Source: a virus. Taken from it: a stretch of 64,000 nucleotides of DNA. Position 1 is the stretch's first letter; each line of letters opens with the position of its first letter. Under the pieces are notes generated by a model. The model was not told where the DNA came from, searched no databases, and was given only the letters and a program-made list of their open reading frames with translations. The position numbers were made by a program, and so were the translations under genes. The stretch spans positions 1 through 64,000 of the IMG/VR virus record IMGVR_UViG_3300032249_000925. The stretch is one strand, 5' to 3'. Below, one piece after another: positions 33,436 through 41,178 of the stretch.

Positions 33436-34227
33436 TTAATCTTCCCAAGGCAATTTAAGCTTACCCTGGGGCATTTTAACATTAGTTTTTTCTGTGGACC
33501 CTAAAGCGTCAAAGACTTCGCCAGTTACCAGTGGCTTGGGCATCACATCCCAATTTTGTGGGTCTAGGATCATCAACTCAGTTCTAAGGCTAGGATGTGC
33601 AACCCAGATTTGGCACATAACGGTGCTCAACAATACCGGAGCTCCAGCAAATTGTGTGGCCGCCAAGCCATGCAGCTTCCATTGACTAGTAGGTTTGTTT
33701 TGCTCACCAGCTTTAGGTCCGGTTCTGGCGGTTAAGCCAAAATTTCGGATCTGGATTAGCTCTTCTGACCCTAAACCTAAACAATCTCCCCGATACTGCA
33801 TAACTTCCAACAATTCCTTATGCACTAAGCTGTCCAACCCTTCAAGCTCCCAACAATGATAGGGAATTCCTTGGTGTCGTTTCATGCCTGCTAGGACTAG
33901 TGGGACCAATTGGCTATAATTTCTACCCCACTCCGAACTCTGCGTTTTGACTAGGGCTCCACGCTTTAACTGAGTACAAACTCTCCACAAGCCTAAGTCC
34001 CAGTTGCTGGTAATGTTTTTGCGTGCTGTAGCTCGGGGGTCTAGGCGATTGTCGTCAAGTGGGACTGCCTGCCAGGTTCCAAAGTAGGCGCAAATTTGGG
34101 GCAGCATCCACAGCCCGTAAAGTTGGAGTTGGTGCTCTTCAGCTTGCTTTAGCAAATCTTCTTGATTTAAGTTGTAATAAGCGTCAAAAGGTATTAGCTT
34201 AATGTCATTTGATTTTAATTTTAGCAT
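33436..34227 (-). CDS. hypothetical protein, 263 residues
   Basis: A substantial protein (MLKLKSNDIKLIPFDAYYNL...) with many aromatic and Trp residues and a proline-rich C-terminus (MPQGKLKLPWED). No catalytic motif is recognisable. Co-transcribed with HTH paralogue 4, so it may act in the same regulatory circuit. Confidence 0.65.
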   Translation of the reverse strand: MLKLKSNDIKLIPFDAYYNLNQEDLLKQAEEHQLQLYGLWMLPQICAYFGTWQAVPLDDNRLDPRATARKNITSNWDLGLWRVCTQLKRGALVKTQSSEWGRNYSQLVPLVLAGMKRHQGIPYHCWELEGLDSLVHKELLEVMQYRGDCLGLGSEELIQIRNFGLTARTGPKAGEQNKPTSQWKLHGLAATQFAGAPVLLSTVMCQIWVAHPSLRTELMILDPQNWDVMPKPLVTGEVFDALGSTEKTNVKMPQGKLKLPWED

Positions 34228-34467
34228 ATATTATAAGAAACAATTTGCCTTAGTTGTAGGAAATTTTTTAACTGTGTAAACTGCGAAAACTTGCACATTA
34301 CAAAAGCTGAATTTTATTAACGCTCTCCCCGTGGGGCTCAGGCGAGAGCTATAAAATTTGCTTTTTTATGTTTTCTAGTTTACTTGTAAAAAATTTCTTT
34401 GTTTACATCTCACTAGATTTAACAATATTATAGCATAGATTTTGTTATTAGTAAAGGTGTATTTTTA
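34228..34467. other. AT-rich non-coding gap
   Basis: 240 bases between two leftward operons. It contains a GCTCTC...GAGAGC hairpin with an inner CCCC-GGGG (34324-34352) and several TATAAT-like words on the minus strand without good -35 partners. It probably holds a terminator for the upstream operon and a weak promoter for 34227. Confidence 0.4.
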
Positions 34468-34767
34468 TCAATGCTCCTCATTTTGATATGAGCTAATATG
34501 GCTGTCGAAATATTCTGGGAAATCTAAGTCAATGTTGTTGCCGTGGTCGTGTTCGTAGATCCAGTTTAAGGTATACTCAAATAGTTCTGGGCCTAGTAGT
34601 TGTTCGACCAGATCATCATATGCCCTATGCACAGGGCCGTAGTAGTTGACCTCGTTGTCTTGGTCTAAGAGCTTAAATGCCCTAGTAAGTTCTTGGTCTA
34701 CTAGTTGCGCTTGCTTGACAGTTTCGACGTATTGTTTGGCAACTTGAAATTTAGTAAGTTTACTCAT
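34468..34767 (-). CDS. hypothetical protein, 99 residues
   Basis: Acidic, helical N-terminus (MSKLTKFQVAKQYVETVKQAQ), aromatic C-terminus. Start overlaps the upstream stop by 8 bases. Last gene of the long leftward small-gene operon. No family recognised. Confidence 0.6.
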   Translation of the reverse strand: MSKLTKFQVAKQYVETVKQAQLVDQELTRAFKLLDQDNEVNYYGPVHRAYDDLVEQLLGPELFEYTLNWIYEHDHGNNIDLDFPEYFDSHISSYQNEEH

Positions 34768-34918
34768 AGTGATCTTTTAGGGTCCAGTGTTTGTAGGTTT
34801 CAGGTTCTGTAACGAGTTGGCGACTCCAGTTGAGAAGTTGCCAGCGCAAGTCGGCTTCTGTATGCGGCAGCTTGGCTGCTGCTAGTCGGATAAGTTCTGC
34901 TTGTTCAAATTTAGTCAT
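34760..34918 (-). CDS. hypothetical protein, 52 residues
   Basis: ATG 34916-34918 overlaps the lipoprotein gene stop (ATGACTAA) and its stop overlaps the next start. MTKFEQAELIRLAAAKLPHT start, Trp-containing helical protein. Tight overlaps support it; function unknown. Confidence 0.55.
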   Translation of the reverse strand: MTKFEQAELIRLAAAKLPHTEADLRWQLLNWSRQLVTEPETYKHWTLKDHYE

Positions 34919-35316
34919 TGTTTAGCTTTAGTAGGTTTGTTGCGAATAGGTGTATTTTTGTACACTACGTAGCCTGCAGCCAGGGTAAGTGGTAGTGCAA
35001 CACTAAGCGGAACGCACATTAACACTCCTAGATTATTAACAGCAGCAGCAGTCCATAGAGTAGCGTTTACTCTGTTAATATAATCCTGAGTTTGTGGTTC
35101 AAACCTGTGGATATTGGCAAGAATCAACATTTTGCTTACCGTAGCACCTACAAAACCAAGTGGATTTAATTCATATCCTGCTCCTGACTCAATTACAGCA
35201 ACTGTAGTAAGGGTATCAAGTATAGCAGCTTCTTTTGCATTAGGTACTGTAATAGTGCTGCAACCGGCGGTAAGCATGGATAAAATAACTAGTAGCGCGA
35301 TAATTTTACTACGCAT
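34915..35316 (-). CDS. small lipoprotein with C-terminal membrane helix
   Basis: 133 residues from ATG 35316 (AGGTGG site). Signal sequence MRSKIIALLVILSMLTAGC ends in a lipobox LTAGC, so Cys19 should be lipidated after export. A hydrophobic stretch near the C-terminus (GVLMCVPLSVALPLTLAAGYVVY) suggests a second membrane contact. Phage lipoproteins act in superinfection exclusion or as outer spanins; the extra helix argues against a plain o-spanin. Confidence 0.65.
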   Translation of the reverse strand: MRSKIIALLVILSMLTAGCSTITVPNAKEAAILDTLTTVAVIESGAGYELNPLGFVGATVSKMLILANIHRFEPQTQDYINRVNATLWTAAAVNNLGVLMCVPLSVALPLTLAAGYVVYKNTPIRNKPTKAKQ

Positions 35317-35323
35317 ATACCAC

Positions 35324-35503
35324 CTATTGCCGAAAGTGCTCACGAATACGTTCTGCAGCTAGCGGCGCGGTTTGGCTATGCAGTGTAATCTTAACGCACT
35401 GTTCAACCACTAAGTTGCCAAACTTTTGAAGCGTGTCGTCATTAACACCTTGGGTAGTAAAACCCGCTTGCTGGTGCAACAGCTTCCACTGCTCACTAAA
35501 CAT
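35324..35503 (-). CDS. hypothetical protein, 59 residues
   Basis: Start at ATG 35503. Contains FGNLVVEQCVKITLHSQ and ERIREHF, a conserved small phage protein pattern of unknown role. Overlaps the ribbon-helix-helix-like gene upstream. Confidence 0.62.
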   Translation of the reverse strand: MFSEQWKLLHQQAGFTTQGVNDDTLQKFGNLVVEQCVKITLHSQTAPLAAERIREHFRQ

Positions 35504-35645
35504 TGTTGTCACTTTCTTCGTGCATATCAACCACGCTTTGTAACACGTTGTTGATTAGCTGGTTTAAGGTAATGTCCTGCTCATGTGCTAGCCGCATTAA
35601 CCTAAAAAGTTCGTTATCGTCAAGATCTAGTTCAATGGTTTCCAT
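35496..35645 (-). CDS. ribbon-helix-helix-like protein, 49 residues
   Basis: METIELDLDDNELFRLMRLA then HEQDITLNQLINNVL: a beta strand and two helices like Arc/CopG DNA-binding proteins. Start at ATG 35645; longer upstream frame belongs to the previous gene. May be a small repressor. Confidence 0.6.
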   Translation of the reverse strand: METIELDLDDNELFRLMRLAHEQDITLNQLINNVLQSVVDMHEESDNNV

Positions 35646-35833
35646 TAGTGATAGTCTCCCATACAGTGTTGGATTAGGTAATTGTATACTGGTGTGTGGT
35701 CTAAGATCCATTGACCCTCAGGCGTTAAACCTCCAAAAGCTTTGTTTGGTGAGTGCCACCAAGCCCTAACAAAGTCCGGGCCTAATAGTCCCTCTAGCAT
35801 TAAGTCACAGCGTTGTTTTAAAATTTCTTGCAT
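35645..35833 (-). CDS. Xre/MbcA/ParS toxin-binding-like small protein
   Basis: 62 residues. The core WWHSPNKAFGGLTPEGQW resembles the antitoxin C-terminal domain that binds RES-type toxins. No toxin gene is adjacent, so the likeness may reflect a phage decoy of host toxin systems or just fold reuse. Confidence 0.55.
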   Translation of the reverse strand: MQEILKQRCDLMLEGLLGPDFVRAWWHSPNKAFGGLTPEGQWILDHTPVYNYLIQHCMGDYH

Positions 35834-36207
35834 TAAGAGTGTTCCACATAAGTATCCCAAGTAATCTTAGGGTTGTCACGTTCGTATAGTTCTACTAGCT
35901 GGTCTAGTGTCCAAACGTCGTCAGTTTCAAAGGTATCCAGCCAGCGACCAAACCTGCACCAGTCTAGACTAAGCATAGGCGGCACACCAAGTTCCTCGCC
36001 GCGTGGGTCACTAGTGCCCATCACATCAATTCTACCACAACTATAGTTGTCAGTAATTAATTCCATTTTGTAGTGCTCACCAGCTTTGCGTCCAGTATAT
36101 GGATTGTCCTGTTCTTGTACGTGATGTTCTAGTGTGGTCAAACCGCGCTTACGATACCAGTCTAGGCTGACTGGCCCCATCCAGTTTGTAGAGTACTTAA
36201 CCTTCAT
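35833..36207 (-). CDS. conserved phage protein, unknown function
   Basis: 124 residues with NWMGPVSLDWYRKRGL, YSCGRIDVMGTSDPRGEELGVPPML and WCRFGRWLDTF, a pattern common in large myo- and siphophages without known role. One-base overlap downstream, 4-base overlap upstream. Confidence 0.7.
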   Translation of the reverse strand: MKVKYSTNWMGPVSLDWYRKRGLTTLEHHVQEQDNPYTGRKAGEHYKMELITDNYSCGRIDVMGTSDPRGEELGVPPMLSLDWCRFGRWLDTFETDDVWTLDQLVELYERDNPKITWDTYVEHS

Positions 36208-36539
36208 GCTATTAACCAGTTAATTTTGTCTTTGAGCATTATAGTTTCAATACCATCATACTCCTTGATAATAAACTCCTGCCCCTGTTTAATCCAGGTC
36301 AACTTAAGGCCATCAAATCCGCGAAAGGCAACTTCTGGATGTGCGTGCTCAAGGTATAAACGGGCAGCATACTCAGCCTCGTGCTCTTGTTCGCTACCAC
36401 AATCAGTGCCCAACCAGCGCAAGTAGTGACCAATAAGTTCACGATCAAACATAGTTTCAGGATACCAAGTAGCCCAAGCCGTGCCCCAATCGTCGCTGTG
36501 GATAATGGCTACTTCACCGTTTAACACATATTTTTGCAT
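36204..36539 (-). CDS. hypothetical protein, 111 residues
   Basis: Contains VAIIHSDDWGTAWATWYPE and a beta-rich C-terminus. Often paired in phages with the preceding small-gene families. One-base overlap with its upstream neighbour. No function. Confidence 0.62.
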   Translation of the reverse strand: MQKYVLNGEVAIIHSDDWGTAWATWYPETMFDRELIGHYLRWLGTDCGSEQEHEAEYAARLYLEHAHPEVAFRGFDGLKLTWIKQGQEFIIKEYDGIETIMLKDKINWLIA

Positions 36540-36814
36540 TAGTTTAGGTTCCTGTTAGGTGGTTCGTTGTCTAAAAAGTCTATAAGCTTTTGTTGCATTT
36601 CGGGAGACAGTTCTTGGAAACTATCCTCAGTAACTGGGCGACTTTGCTTAGCAAATTCGCCCGACTTAAACATACGCTGAAGTTCTGCAATAAATTCGTC
36701 TAGCTCGGCCTGCGTACCGTCAAATTCGTCAAAACAACCCGGCGCAAATTCTAGTTGCATTTGTTCAGGATTAGAGTCTTCAGGCTCAGTAATATCATCA
36801 AACTTTCGCATCAT
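36539..36814 (-). CDS. acidic hypothetical protein, 91 residues
   Basis: Pro/Glu-rich N-terminus, then APGCFDEFDGTQAELDEFIAEL and a helical QRMFKSGEF segment, a recurring phage pattern. Two adjacent Met codons could start it. Function unknown. Confidence 0.62.
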   Translation of the reverse strand: MMRKFDDITEPEDSNPEQMQLEFAPGCFDEFDGTQAELDEFIAELQRMFKSGEFAKQSRPVTEDSFQELSPEMQQKLIDFLDNEPPNRNLN

Positions 36815-36938
36815 CAGACTCCTGTTTTTTATCCAACAACCACGTCATATGCTCGATTTCATCCCAGTAAAGCTGCAGTGCAGTGATGCGGTCTACTTGG
36901 TACAATTCCATTACTGCTTCTAGTGCTTGTTTGTTCAT
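36798..36938 (-). CDS. hypothetical protein, 46 residues
   Basis: MNKQALEAVMELYQVDRITA..., helical. Its ATG overlaps the previous stop (TGATG) and it runs 17 bases into the next gene. Likely real from the packing. Confidence 0.5.
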   Translation of the reverse strand: MNKQALEAVMELYQVDRITALQLYWDEIEHMTWLLDKKQESDDAKV

Positions 36939-37099
36939 CAGTCTAATTCTCCAGTAGGTACACCGGTGCACACAAGAATATCTGCAAGCATATACAGTGC
37001 TTCAAGAATCTCGGCATCAGTTAAAAAATCTTTAAGTGGACTACCACATTGTTCCTGCCATACAGCATGGACAACTTTTTCTGCTAAATGTTTATTCAC
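36938..37099 (-). CDS. hypothetical protein, 53 residues, GTG start
   Basis: Begins with GTG at 37099 (NKHLAEKVVHAVWQEQ), helical, two Cys. Overlaps both neighbours by a few bases as other genes in this block do. Confidence 0.5.
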   Translation of the reverse strand: MNKHLAEKVVHAVWQEQCGSPLKDFLTDAEILEALYMLADILVCTGVPTGELD

Positions 37100-37271
37100 C
37101 GCGCAACTCCTTATCCTGTTTGCCTACTTCGTAGGCAGCTTTAAGCCACGGCAGCATTTTGTCATACAACTCTTCGTTGTTGCCAAGATCCTCCAGCAGT
37201 CGCTCAGCACGAAAACCAAAGCCTTCTAGCTCATAAAACCAGGCGTAAAACGCCTCTAAATTATTCGGCAT
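37092..37271 (-). CDS. hypothetical protein, 59 residues
   Basis: MPNNLEAFYAWFYELEGFGF..., acidic and helical, with many aromatic residues. Overlaps the upstream gene by 11 bases. Function unknown. Confidence 0.52.
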   Translation of the reverse strand: MPNNLEAFYAWFYELEGFGFRAERLLEDLGNNEELYDKMLPWLKAAYEVGKQDKELRGE

Positions 37272-37455
37272 TGTTATCCTCCACTACTTCCCACATACGC
37301 ATATAAAAATGATTACCGTAGCTTTCACGTACTTCGTCAGGATAACCTGCCCAGTACAGCCAGTTGTCTACATCCGGATCTTTAGTGCTATCCCAGATCT
37401 GCGGAAATCCATACCGCCAACCGCCCGGCGGGTCAATCCATAGTTTTTTAGTCAT
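37261..37455 (-). CDS. hypothetical Trp-rich protein, 64 residues
   Basis: Starts MTKKLWIDPPGGWRYGFPQIWD; five Trp. The WIDPPxGWxYGFP pattern occurs in small phage proteins of unknown role. Overlaps the zinc-ribbon-like gene by 4 bases. Confidence 0.62.
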   Translation of the reverse strand: MTKKLWIDPPGGWRYGFPQIWDSTKDPDVDNWLYWAGYPDEVRESYGNHFYMRMWEVVEDNNAE

Positions 37456-37610
37456 ATAGTTTTACCGTCCTTAAGTTTACATTCGCCAACAGCTTTACTA
37501 GCACAACGACTAAACTTTACACACCAATCGTTATATGTTTTAGCCAGGTTAGAACCTGGTGGATGGCCCGCATTATGATGATGTTTACAGTCCTTACAAT
37601 GTTTGTTCAC
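37452..37610 (-). CDS. small Cys/His-rich protein, GTG start
   Basis: 52 residues from GTG 37610 (AAGGG site). CKDCKHHHNAGH plus WCVKFSRC and ECKL give six Cys and several His, suggesting one or two zinc sites. Own promoter at 37638-37666. Confidence 0.6.
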   Translation of the reverse strand: MNKHCKDCKHHHNAGHPPGSNLAKTYNDWCVKFSRCASKAVGECKLKDGKTI

Positions 37611-37637
37611 TGCTATGCCCTTTTCAAAGTATAATAT

Positions 37638-37666
37638 ATTATAGCACAAACACAAAGGGCATTCAA
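37638..37666 (-). promoter_or_regulatory. leftward promoter inside small-gene operon
   Basis: Minus-strand TTGAAT (37661-37666), 17-bp spacer, TATAAT (37638-37643). The -35 lies in a GGGCATTCA/TGAATGCCC hairpin (37657-37694) that probably terminates the gene upstream. Confidence 0.78.
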
Positions 37667-37694
37667 CTGCAAAATATTGCCGCTGAATGCCCCC
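37657..37694 (-). terminator. hairpin after gene 37701-37889
   Basis: GGGCATTCA ... TGAATGCCC, 9-bp stem with a 20-base loop; read leftward it is followed by TTTGTG. Confidence 0.55.
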
Positions 37695-37700
37695 AAGGTG

Positions 37701-37889
37701 TTACTGATACTTATCTTCTGGTGGTTCAAACTCAAACCATTCGTGCACTTCATTCATTACATTATGTAGTACTTGCTCAACAATTTGATCTCTACTAGGT
37801 TGTTCTGTGTACTTAAAGCTGCGGTAAACGCCGGTTTGTACGCCGTCTTCAATGCAACGCTCTAGTAGTTTTAATATGTTAGCTTTCAT
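37701..37889 (-). CDS. hypothetical protein, 62 residues
   Basis: MKANILKLLERCIEDGVQTGVYR... NVMNEVHEWFEFE: a helical acidic phage family of unknown function. Separate from its downstream neighbour by a terminator-like hairpin and promoter. Confidence 0.62.
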   Translation of the reverse strand: MKANILKLLERCIEDGVQTGVYRSFKYTEQPSRDQIVEQVLHNVMNEVHEWFEFEPPEDKYQ

Positions 37890-37900
37890 ACATACCTCAA

Positions 37901-37975
37901 TTATTTTCTAGCAGGACAATTCCGGCCCTCTTTACAGTTATGATTACAGGGCGGGCAAGTTTTAGTGTAGTCCAT
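37901..37975 (-). CDS. 24-residue Cys-rich peptide
   Basis: MDYTKTCPPCNHNCKEGRNC...: four Cys in CxxC-x3-C-x5-C spacing, possibly a metal-binding microprotein. Overlaps the end of the preceding gene by 14 bases. Too short to be certain. Confidence 0.4.
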   Translation of the reverse strand: MDYTKTCPPCNHNCKEGRNCPARK

Positions 37976-38231
37976 AGTGTTTAAGAATTGCTTGATCAAC
38001 TTTTTCCTCGTCTAATAGTGCTAATTTAGCTTGTAGTGCACATTGCCTAATAATGTTTTCACCAAACAACATTAACATTAGTTCAATTTTTTGTTCTTCT
38101 GAAAACTTTGCCAGTTGCGGATTGTTTAGCTGCATATGTGCACTGTAGGCAGCTTCCTGCATAGGCTTAGGCATTTGAGGAATTTGTGGCTTTTGTTGTG
38201 GCAATAGTTGTTGTAATACTTGATCAATCAT
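37962..38231 (-). CDS. hypothetical protein, 89 residues
   Basis: Pro/Gln-rich N-terminus (LLPQQKPQIPQMPKP) followed by a helical half (KIELMLMLFGENIIRQC). Overlaps neighbours. Function unknown. Confidence 0.58.
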   Translation of the reverse strand: MIDQVLQQLLPQQKPQIPQMPKPMQEAAYSAHMQLNNPQLAKFSEEQKIELMLMLFGENIIRQCALQAKLALLDEEKVDQAILKHYGLH

Positions 38232-38434
38232 CGGACTAGGCCGCCTTTGTTGTTAATACCCTTAAGGTCATTGAGGTTAAATACAGGAAAATAGTGTCCT
38301 TTATGCATTGGTACAATAGTACGAGTAACCTGCTTGCTAGCAGCTTCACCACAAGGCATACACAATTTTTTAGTGTGTTTAAGTGCCCAACGGCGCGGAT
38401 CTACTGGTTCATCACAACGGCGACAATTATGCAT
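38228..38434 (-). CDS. zinc-ribbon protein, 68 residues
   Basis: CRRCDEPVDPRRW ... KLCMPCGEAA forms a CxxC-CxxC zinc ribbon in the first 35 residues. The rest is basic. DksA/TraR-like or DNA-binding role possible; no clear family. Confidence 0.6.
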   Translation of the reverse strand: MHNCRRCDEPVDPRRWALKHTKKLCMPCGEAASKQVTRTIVPMHKGHYFPVFNLNDLKGINNKGGLVR

Positions 38435-38606
38435 TTGTTTTATCTTTAGTGTGGTTTTTAATCTGTTCGTATTGCTCTGGAGTTAGTGGCCCATCGTCTT
38501 CAGGATAATGCGGCTGCTGTTGTTGCATCATACGGTATACACGATTACGGCTAGTTCGTTGACTTGCAACACTCATCATTTGTTGCAGTATTTGACGTTT
38601 ACGCAT
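38427..38606 (-). CDS. basic/Gln-rich hypothetical protein, 59 residues
   Basis: MRKRQILQQMMSVASQRTSR..., very basic start, then Gln-rich and acidic. Overlaps both neighbours by 8 bases, supporting real coding. Confidence 0.52.
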   Translation of the reverse strand: MRKRQILQQMMSVASQRTSRNRVYRMMQQQQPHYPEDDGPLTPEQYEQIKNHTKDKTNA

Positions 38607-38943
38607 TATTATCTCTGTTTATTAACTGCTTAGTAAGTTTTTTAATATGATTGTATAGTAGATTATATACTCCACGCTGCCCCGGCAGCCAATCTGGTTT
38701 TAGCATTAGTGTAGTTTCTTCGTCTTTGGTAACTAGAATTGGTTTATCTTCGCCGTTAAACCAACGTATTTTGCACATAACAAGTGTACATATTGGAGGA
38801 TTTGCTGGATTACCTTCATCGTCTTTTTCCGGACCTAAAGCTAAGCGAATCCCACCAGTTTGTTCTACTTTATCAAGTACAGTTCTTGGTAAGTCAACTA
38901 CCGTAATCGGTTCAAAATCTTTAGTATAAATAACAACATTCAC
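38599..38943 (-). CDS. hypothetical protein, 114 residues
   Basis: MNVVIYTKDFEPITVVDLP then beta-rich segments and CKIRWFNGEDKPILVTKDEETTLMLKPDWLPGQ. A common phage protein type of unknown role. First gene after a consensus promoter. Confidence 0.68.
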   Translation of the reverse strand: MNVVIYTKDFEPITVVDLPRTVLDKVEQTGGIRLALGPEKDDEGNPANPPICTLVMCKIRWFNGEDKPILVTKDEETTLMLKPDWLPGQRGVYNLLYNHIKKLTKQLINRDNNA

Positions 38944-38967
38944 GGTAAGTCCTCACTAACAAATAAT

Positions 38968-38996
38968 ATTATAGCAGGATTAGCTATAAAAATCAA
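38968..38996 (-). promoter_or_regulatory. leftward promoter after thyX
   Basis: Minus-strand TTGATT (38991-38996), 17-bp spacer, TATAAT (38968-38973). Confidence 0.8.
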
Positions 38997-38998
38997 GA

Positions 38999-39679
38999 TT
39001 AAATACTAAAAGTTTCTTCTGAAATGGTTTCTGGAAAAAACGCATTTACAGTAACGGGCGCAACTAACCTAAGTTGTTGTAGCACTAGCTTGGCAATTTC
39101 ACGATGTTCTTTTTGTGTAGTAATATCCAGGCGTTGCTGTAGGTAAAAAATCCAACTGCGCAGTGTACCATTCATGTACATTTTACTAGGCGTTAAGCCC
39201 TCAGGTAATATGGCTCTGGCCTGCTCTTTGGCTATACCATGATCTAATGCCCACTCATAGACTTCAGTAGTTTTTCTAATAAGTGTATCTTGCAGAATTT
39301 CCCATTGATATGCTGTTTGTCTTTGCTTATCATTGTTGTAGTCAGTATCAATTGATGCTTGACGATTTTTTAAATCTTGAAACCTACACTCGCGTTGCTG
39401 TAATTTGCCTAGGCTATTTACATCTGCATAGCGCTGCGAAAACTCTTGAAAACTAAAACTACGATGGCGCAAAATCTGTCGGGCAATATCACGGGTAGTA
39501 GTAATTTCCAAACACACATTAGCCATTTCAAATGGTGACACATGTCCGTGTTTGATCATGTACTGCAATAATCCAGTAATATTTTTATTGTCTTGATTTT
39601 TAGGATTACTGACTCTAGCAATGTAAGCAATTTGCTCGTCAATATCCGGTGTTGCCCATTTAATTTTAACTTCTTGCAT
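38999..39679 (-). CDS. thyX: flavin-dependent thymidylate synthase
   Basis: 226 residues from ATG 39679 (AGGAC site). The hallmark ThyX motif RHRSFSFQEFSQRY (RHRxxSxxxxSxRY) binds FAD and dUMP. It makes dTMP using methylene-folate and NAD(P)H. With the deaminase at 44379 and the dNTP hydrolase at 40524 it helps supply thymidine for an AT-rich genome. Follows the SleB-like gene by 7 bases. Confidence 0.95.
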   Translation of the reverse strand: MQEVKIKWATPDIDEQIAYIARVSNPKNQDNKNITGLLQYMIKHGHVSPFEMANVCLEITTTRDIARQILRHRSFSFQEFSQRYADVNSLGKLQQRECRFQDLKNRQASIDTDYNNDKQRQTAYQWEILQDTLIRKTTEVYEWALDHGIAKEQARAILPEGLTPSKMYMNGTLRSWIFYLQQRLDITTQKEHREIAKLVLQQLRLVAPVTVNAFFPETISEETFSI

Positions 39680-39686
39680 TTGCGTC

Positions 39687-40124
39687 CTATGTATAAAATA
39701 CGTGATTACCAATTTTATCTGTGCGTTCTAGCCTGCGCCAATTGGGCTTGACTTTTGTGTTGTGATAGTACATAGCAGGTGTTGTTGACACTTCTGGATT
39801 TAACATTACTAGTTTAGCTAAGTGTAGGCTTTCTGTCCAAGCCTGTTTATCTAAAATAGGCTTGTATTTACTTTTAGTCCAACTAAACTGCCCACGTTGA
39901 TAAACTACACCACAAATACTGTCGCGAAATTTACCGCTAGCAACTCTATTAAGCGTAACTTTAGCTACTGCTAGTTTTCCACGAAGTGATTCTCCACGAG
40001 CTTCGTGATAAATATTTTTAGCCAAACAAACAGTTTCGTCATTATAAACCCAAGACTTAGGTATAGGTGCTGAATCAATTAATTGTGGAAATGCTAACAA
40101 GCTTAATATTAGGAATTTTATCAT
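39687..40124 (-). CDS. SleB/CwlJ-type cell wall hydrolase with signal peptide
   Basis: 145 residues: N-terminal hydrophobic signal (MIKFLILSLLAFPQLIDSAP), then the hydrolase core CLAKNIYHEARGES, where the Glu is the likely catalytic residue, and the typical FSWTKSKYKP and MYYHNT motifs. This family cleaves peptidoglycan glycan strands. An exported endolysin is the likely role, needing no classical holin for exit. Confidence 0.85.
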   Translation of the reverse strand: MIKFLILSLLAFPQLIDSAPIPKSWVYNDETVCLAKNIYHEARGESLRGKLAVAKVTLNRVASGKFRDSICGVVYQRGQFSWTKSKYKPILDKQAWTESLHLAKLVMLNPEVSTTPAMYYHNTKVKPNWRRLERTDKIGNHVFYT

Positions 40125-40162
40125 TGTTATACCCTAAATTTTTGTTAAATTTAACACTATTA

Positions 40163-40191
40163 ATTATAGCATAGGCAATAAACAAAATCAA
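40163..40191 (-). promoter_or_regulatory. leftward promoter for SleB-thyX operon
   Basis: Minus-strand TTGATT (40186-40191), 17-bp spacer, TATAAT (40163-40168). Divergent from the rightward transcription of 40283. Confidence 0.8.
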
Positions 40192-40282
40192 GTTAATTTT
40201 GTTAAACCCAGTGTTAAAAAAATTTACATATTGTTTTTTGTTTATTGGTTATGTTATAATTTACAAAATCAGGAGAATTATA

Positions 40283-40459
40283 ATGGACAATTATGTTGAA
40301 CAACTAGAAAGGTTAATTGTTAAAGAGCTGCTGCCAGTATATGAAAAATATAATTGCGAACATGGATTAACTAATAGTAATAATATACCTGAAAATTTAT
40401 TGCAAAACATAAAACGCAAACAACAAATACCTGCGTTGCTAAAACCAAAACAAATTTAA
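40283..40459 (+). CDS. hypothetical protein, 58 residues
   Basis: Start at ATG 40283 behind AGGAGAA. MDNYVEQLERLIVKELLPVYEKY then a basic tail. A TATAAT at about 40255 precedes it. Helical; function unknown. Confidence 0.6.
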   Translation: MDNYVEQLERLIVKELLPVYEKYNCEHGLTNSNNIPENLLQNIKRKQQIPALLKPKQI

Positions 40460-40461
40460 AG

Positions 40462-40490
40462 TTGACAACAAAAACAAAGTGTTGTATAAT
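40462..40490 (+). promoter_or_regulatory. rightward promoter
   Basis: Perfect TTGACA (40462-40467), 17-bp spacer, perfect TATAAT (40485-40490); drives 40524 onward. Confidence 0.88.
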
Positions 40491-40523
40491 ATTAAAACTA
40501 TCCACTTATTTATTTAAATTATA

Positions 40524-40973
40524 ATGACTACCACTTTTACCACAAAGCTTCCAGAAATTAATACTACATTTAACACAATGGACGGCCCTGTTACTATTCC
40601 GGCTTTTAAAGCCGAAGACCTTAAACAACAAAAGTTTCAATTTACTAATGTTAGCTTTACAACAAACGCATTAAAATATGACGAAGACAAGCCGCCAATG
40701 AATTTACTAAGCCGAGAAGCCTTAGAGCAAACCGCAAAAGTAATGGCATTTGGCAAAGAAAAGTATGATGCACACAATTGGCGCAAAGGCTTTGCCTGGA
40801 GCCGACCCTTAAGCGCAGCAATGCGGCATATTATGGCATTTAACGATGGCGAAAACAAAGACCCCGAATCGGGCTTATCGCATCTAGCACATGCTGCTTG
40901 CTGTATTATGTTCCTTTTAGAATTTGAGAAAACTCACCAAGAACTAGATGATCGTTTCAAACCAATTAAATAA
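40524..40973 (+). CDS. MazG-like dNTP diphosphohydrolase (DUF5664 type)
   Basis: 149 residues. The block LKYDEDKPPMNLLSREAL, KVMAFGKEKYDAHNWRKG and HIMAFNDGENKDPESGLSHLAHAACC is typical of DUF5664 dATP/dGTP diphosphohydrolases, an all-alpha NTP pyrophosphatase fold. It would cut dNTPs to dNMPs, balancing pools. No PurZ or DpoZ partner of the Z-genome pathway is visible. Confidence 0.78.
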   Translation: MTTTFTTKLPEINTTFNTMDGPVTIPAFKAEDLKQQKFQFTNVSFTTNALKYDEDKPPMNLLSREALEQTAKVMAFGKEKYDAHNWRKGFAWSRPLSAAMRHIMAFNDGENKDPESGLSHLAHAACCIMFLLEFEKTHQELDDRFKPIK

Positions 40974-41178
40974 TAAACTTGTTCGTGAACTTGTAGGCAC
41001 TAGAAAAGACTTAGCTGCCGCTTGTGAAGATTTAGGCCTTAGCTTTGAACAAGTAACAAAACAAGGCGGGCCCGGTGTACCACAGTGTACACACTGCGGC
41101 CGCTGGGAATTTAAACTAATCCCAGACTTAGACAATAATCCAATCTGCAAGTACTGCAGAGACATAGAAGGTATGTAA
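40948..41178 (+). CDS. zinc-ribbon protein, 76 residues
   Basis: Overlaps the previous gene by 26 bases. C-terminal CTHCGRWEFKLIPDLDNNPICKYC gives two CxxC pairs. The N-terminal part is helical (RKDLAAACEDLGLSF). Possibly nucleic acid binding. Confidence 0.6.
   Translation: MIVSNQLNNKLVRELVGTRKDLAAACEDLGLSFEQVTKQGGPGVPQCTHCGRWEFKLIPDLDNNPICKYCRDIEGM

Noticed and set aside
35645-35833. Complete toxin-antitoxin pair
   Set aside because: Only an antitoxin-domain-like protein is present; the neighbours lack RES-type toxin features.
40524-40973. Possible Z-genome (2-aminoadenine) pathway because of the DUF5664-type dNTP hydrolase
   Set aside because: No PurZ or HD-domain DatZ gene is visible and the polymerase is an ordinary family A enzyme, so pool balancing is the simpler reading.
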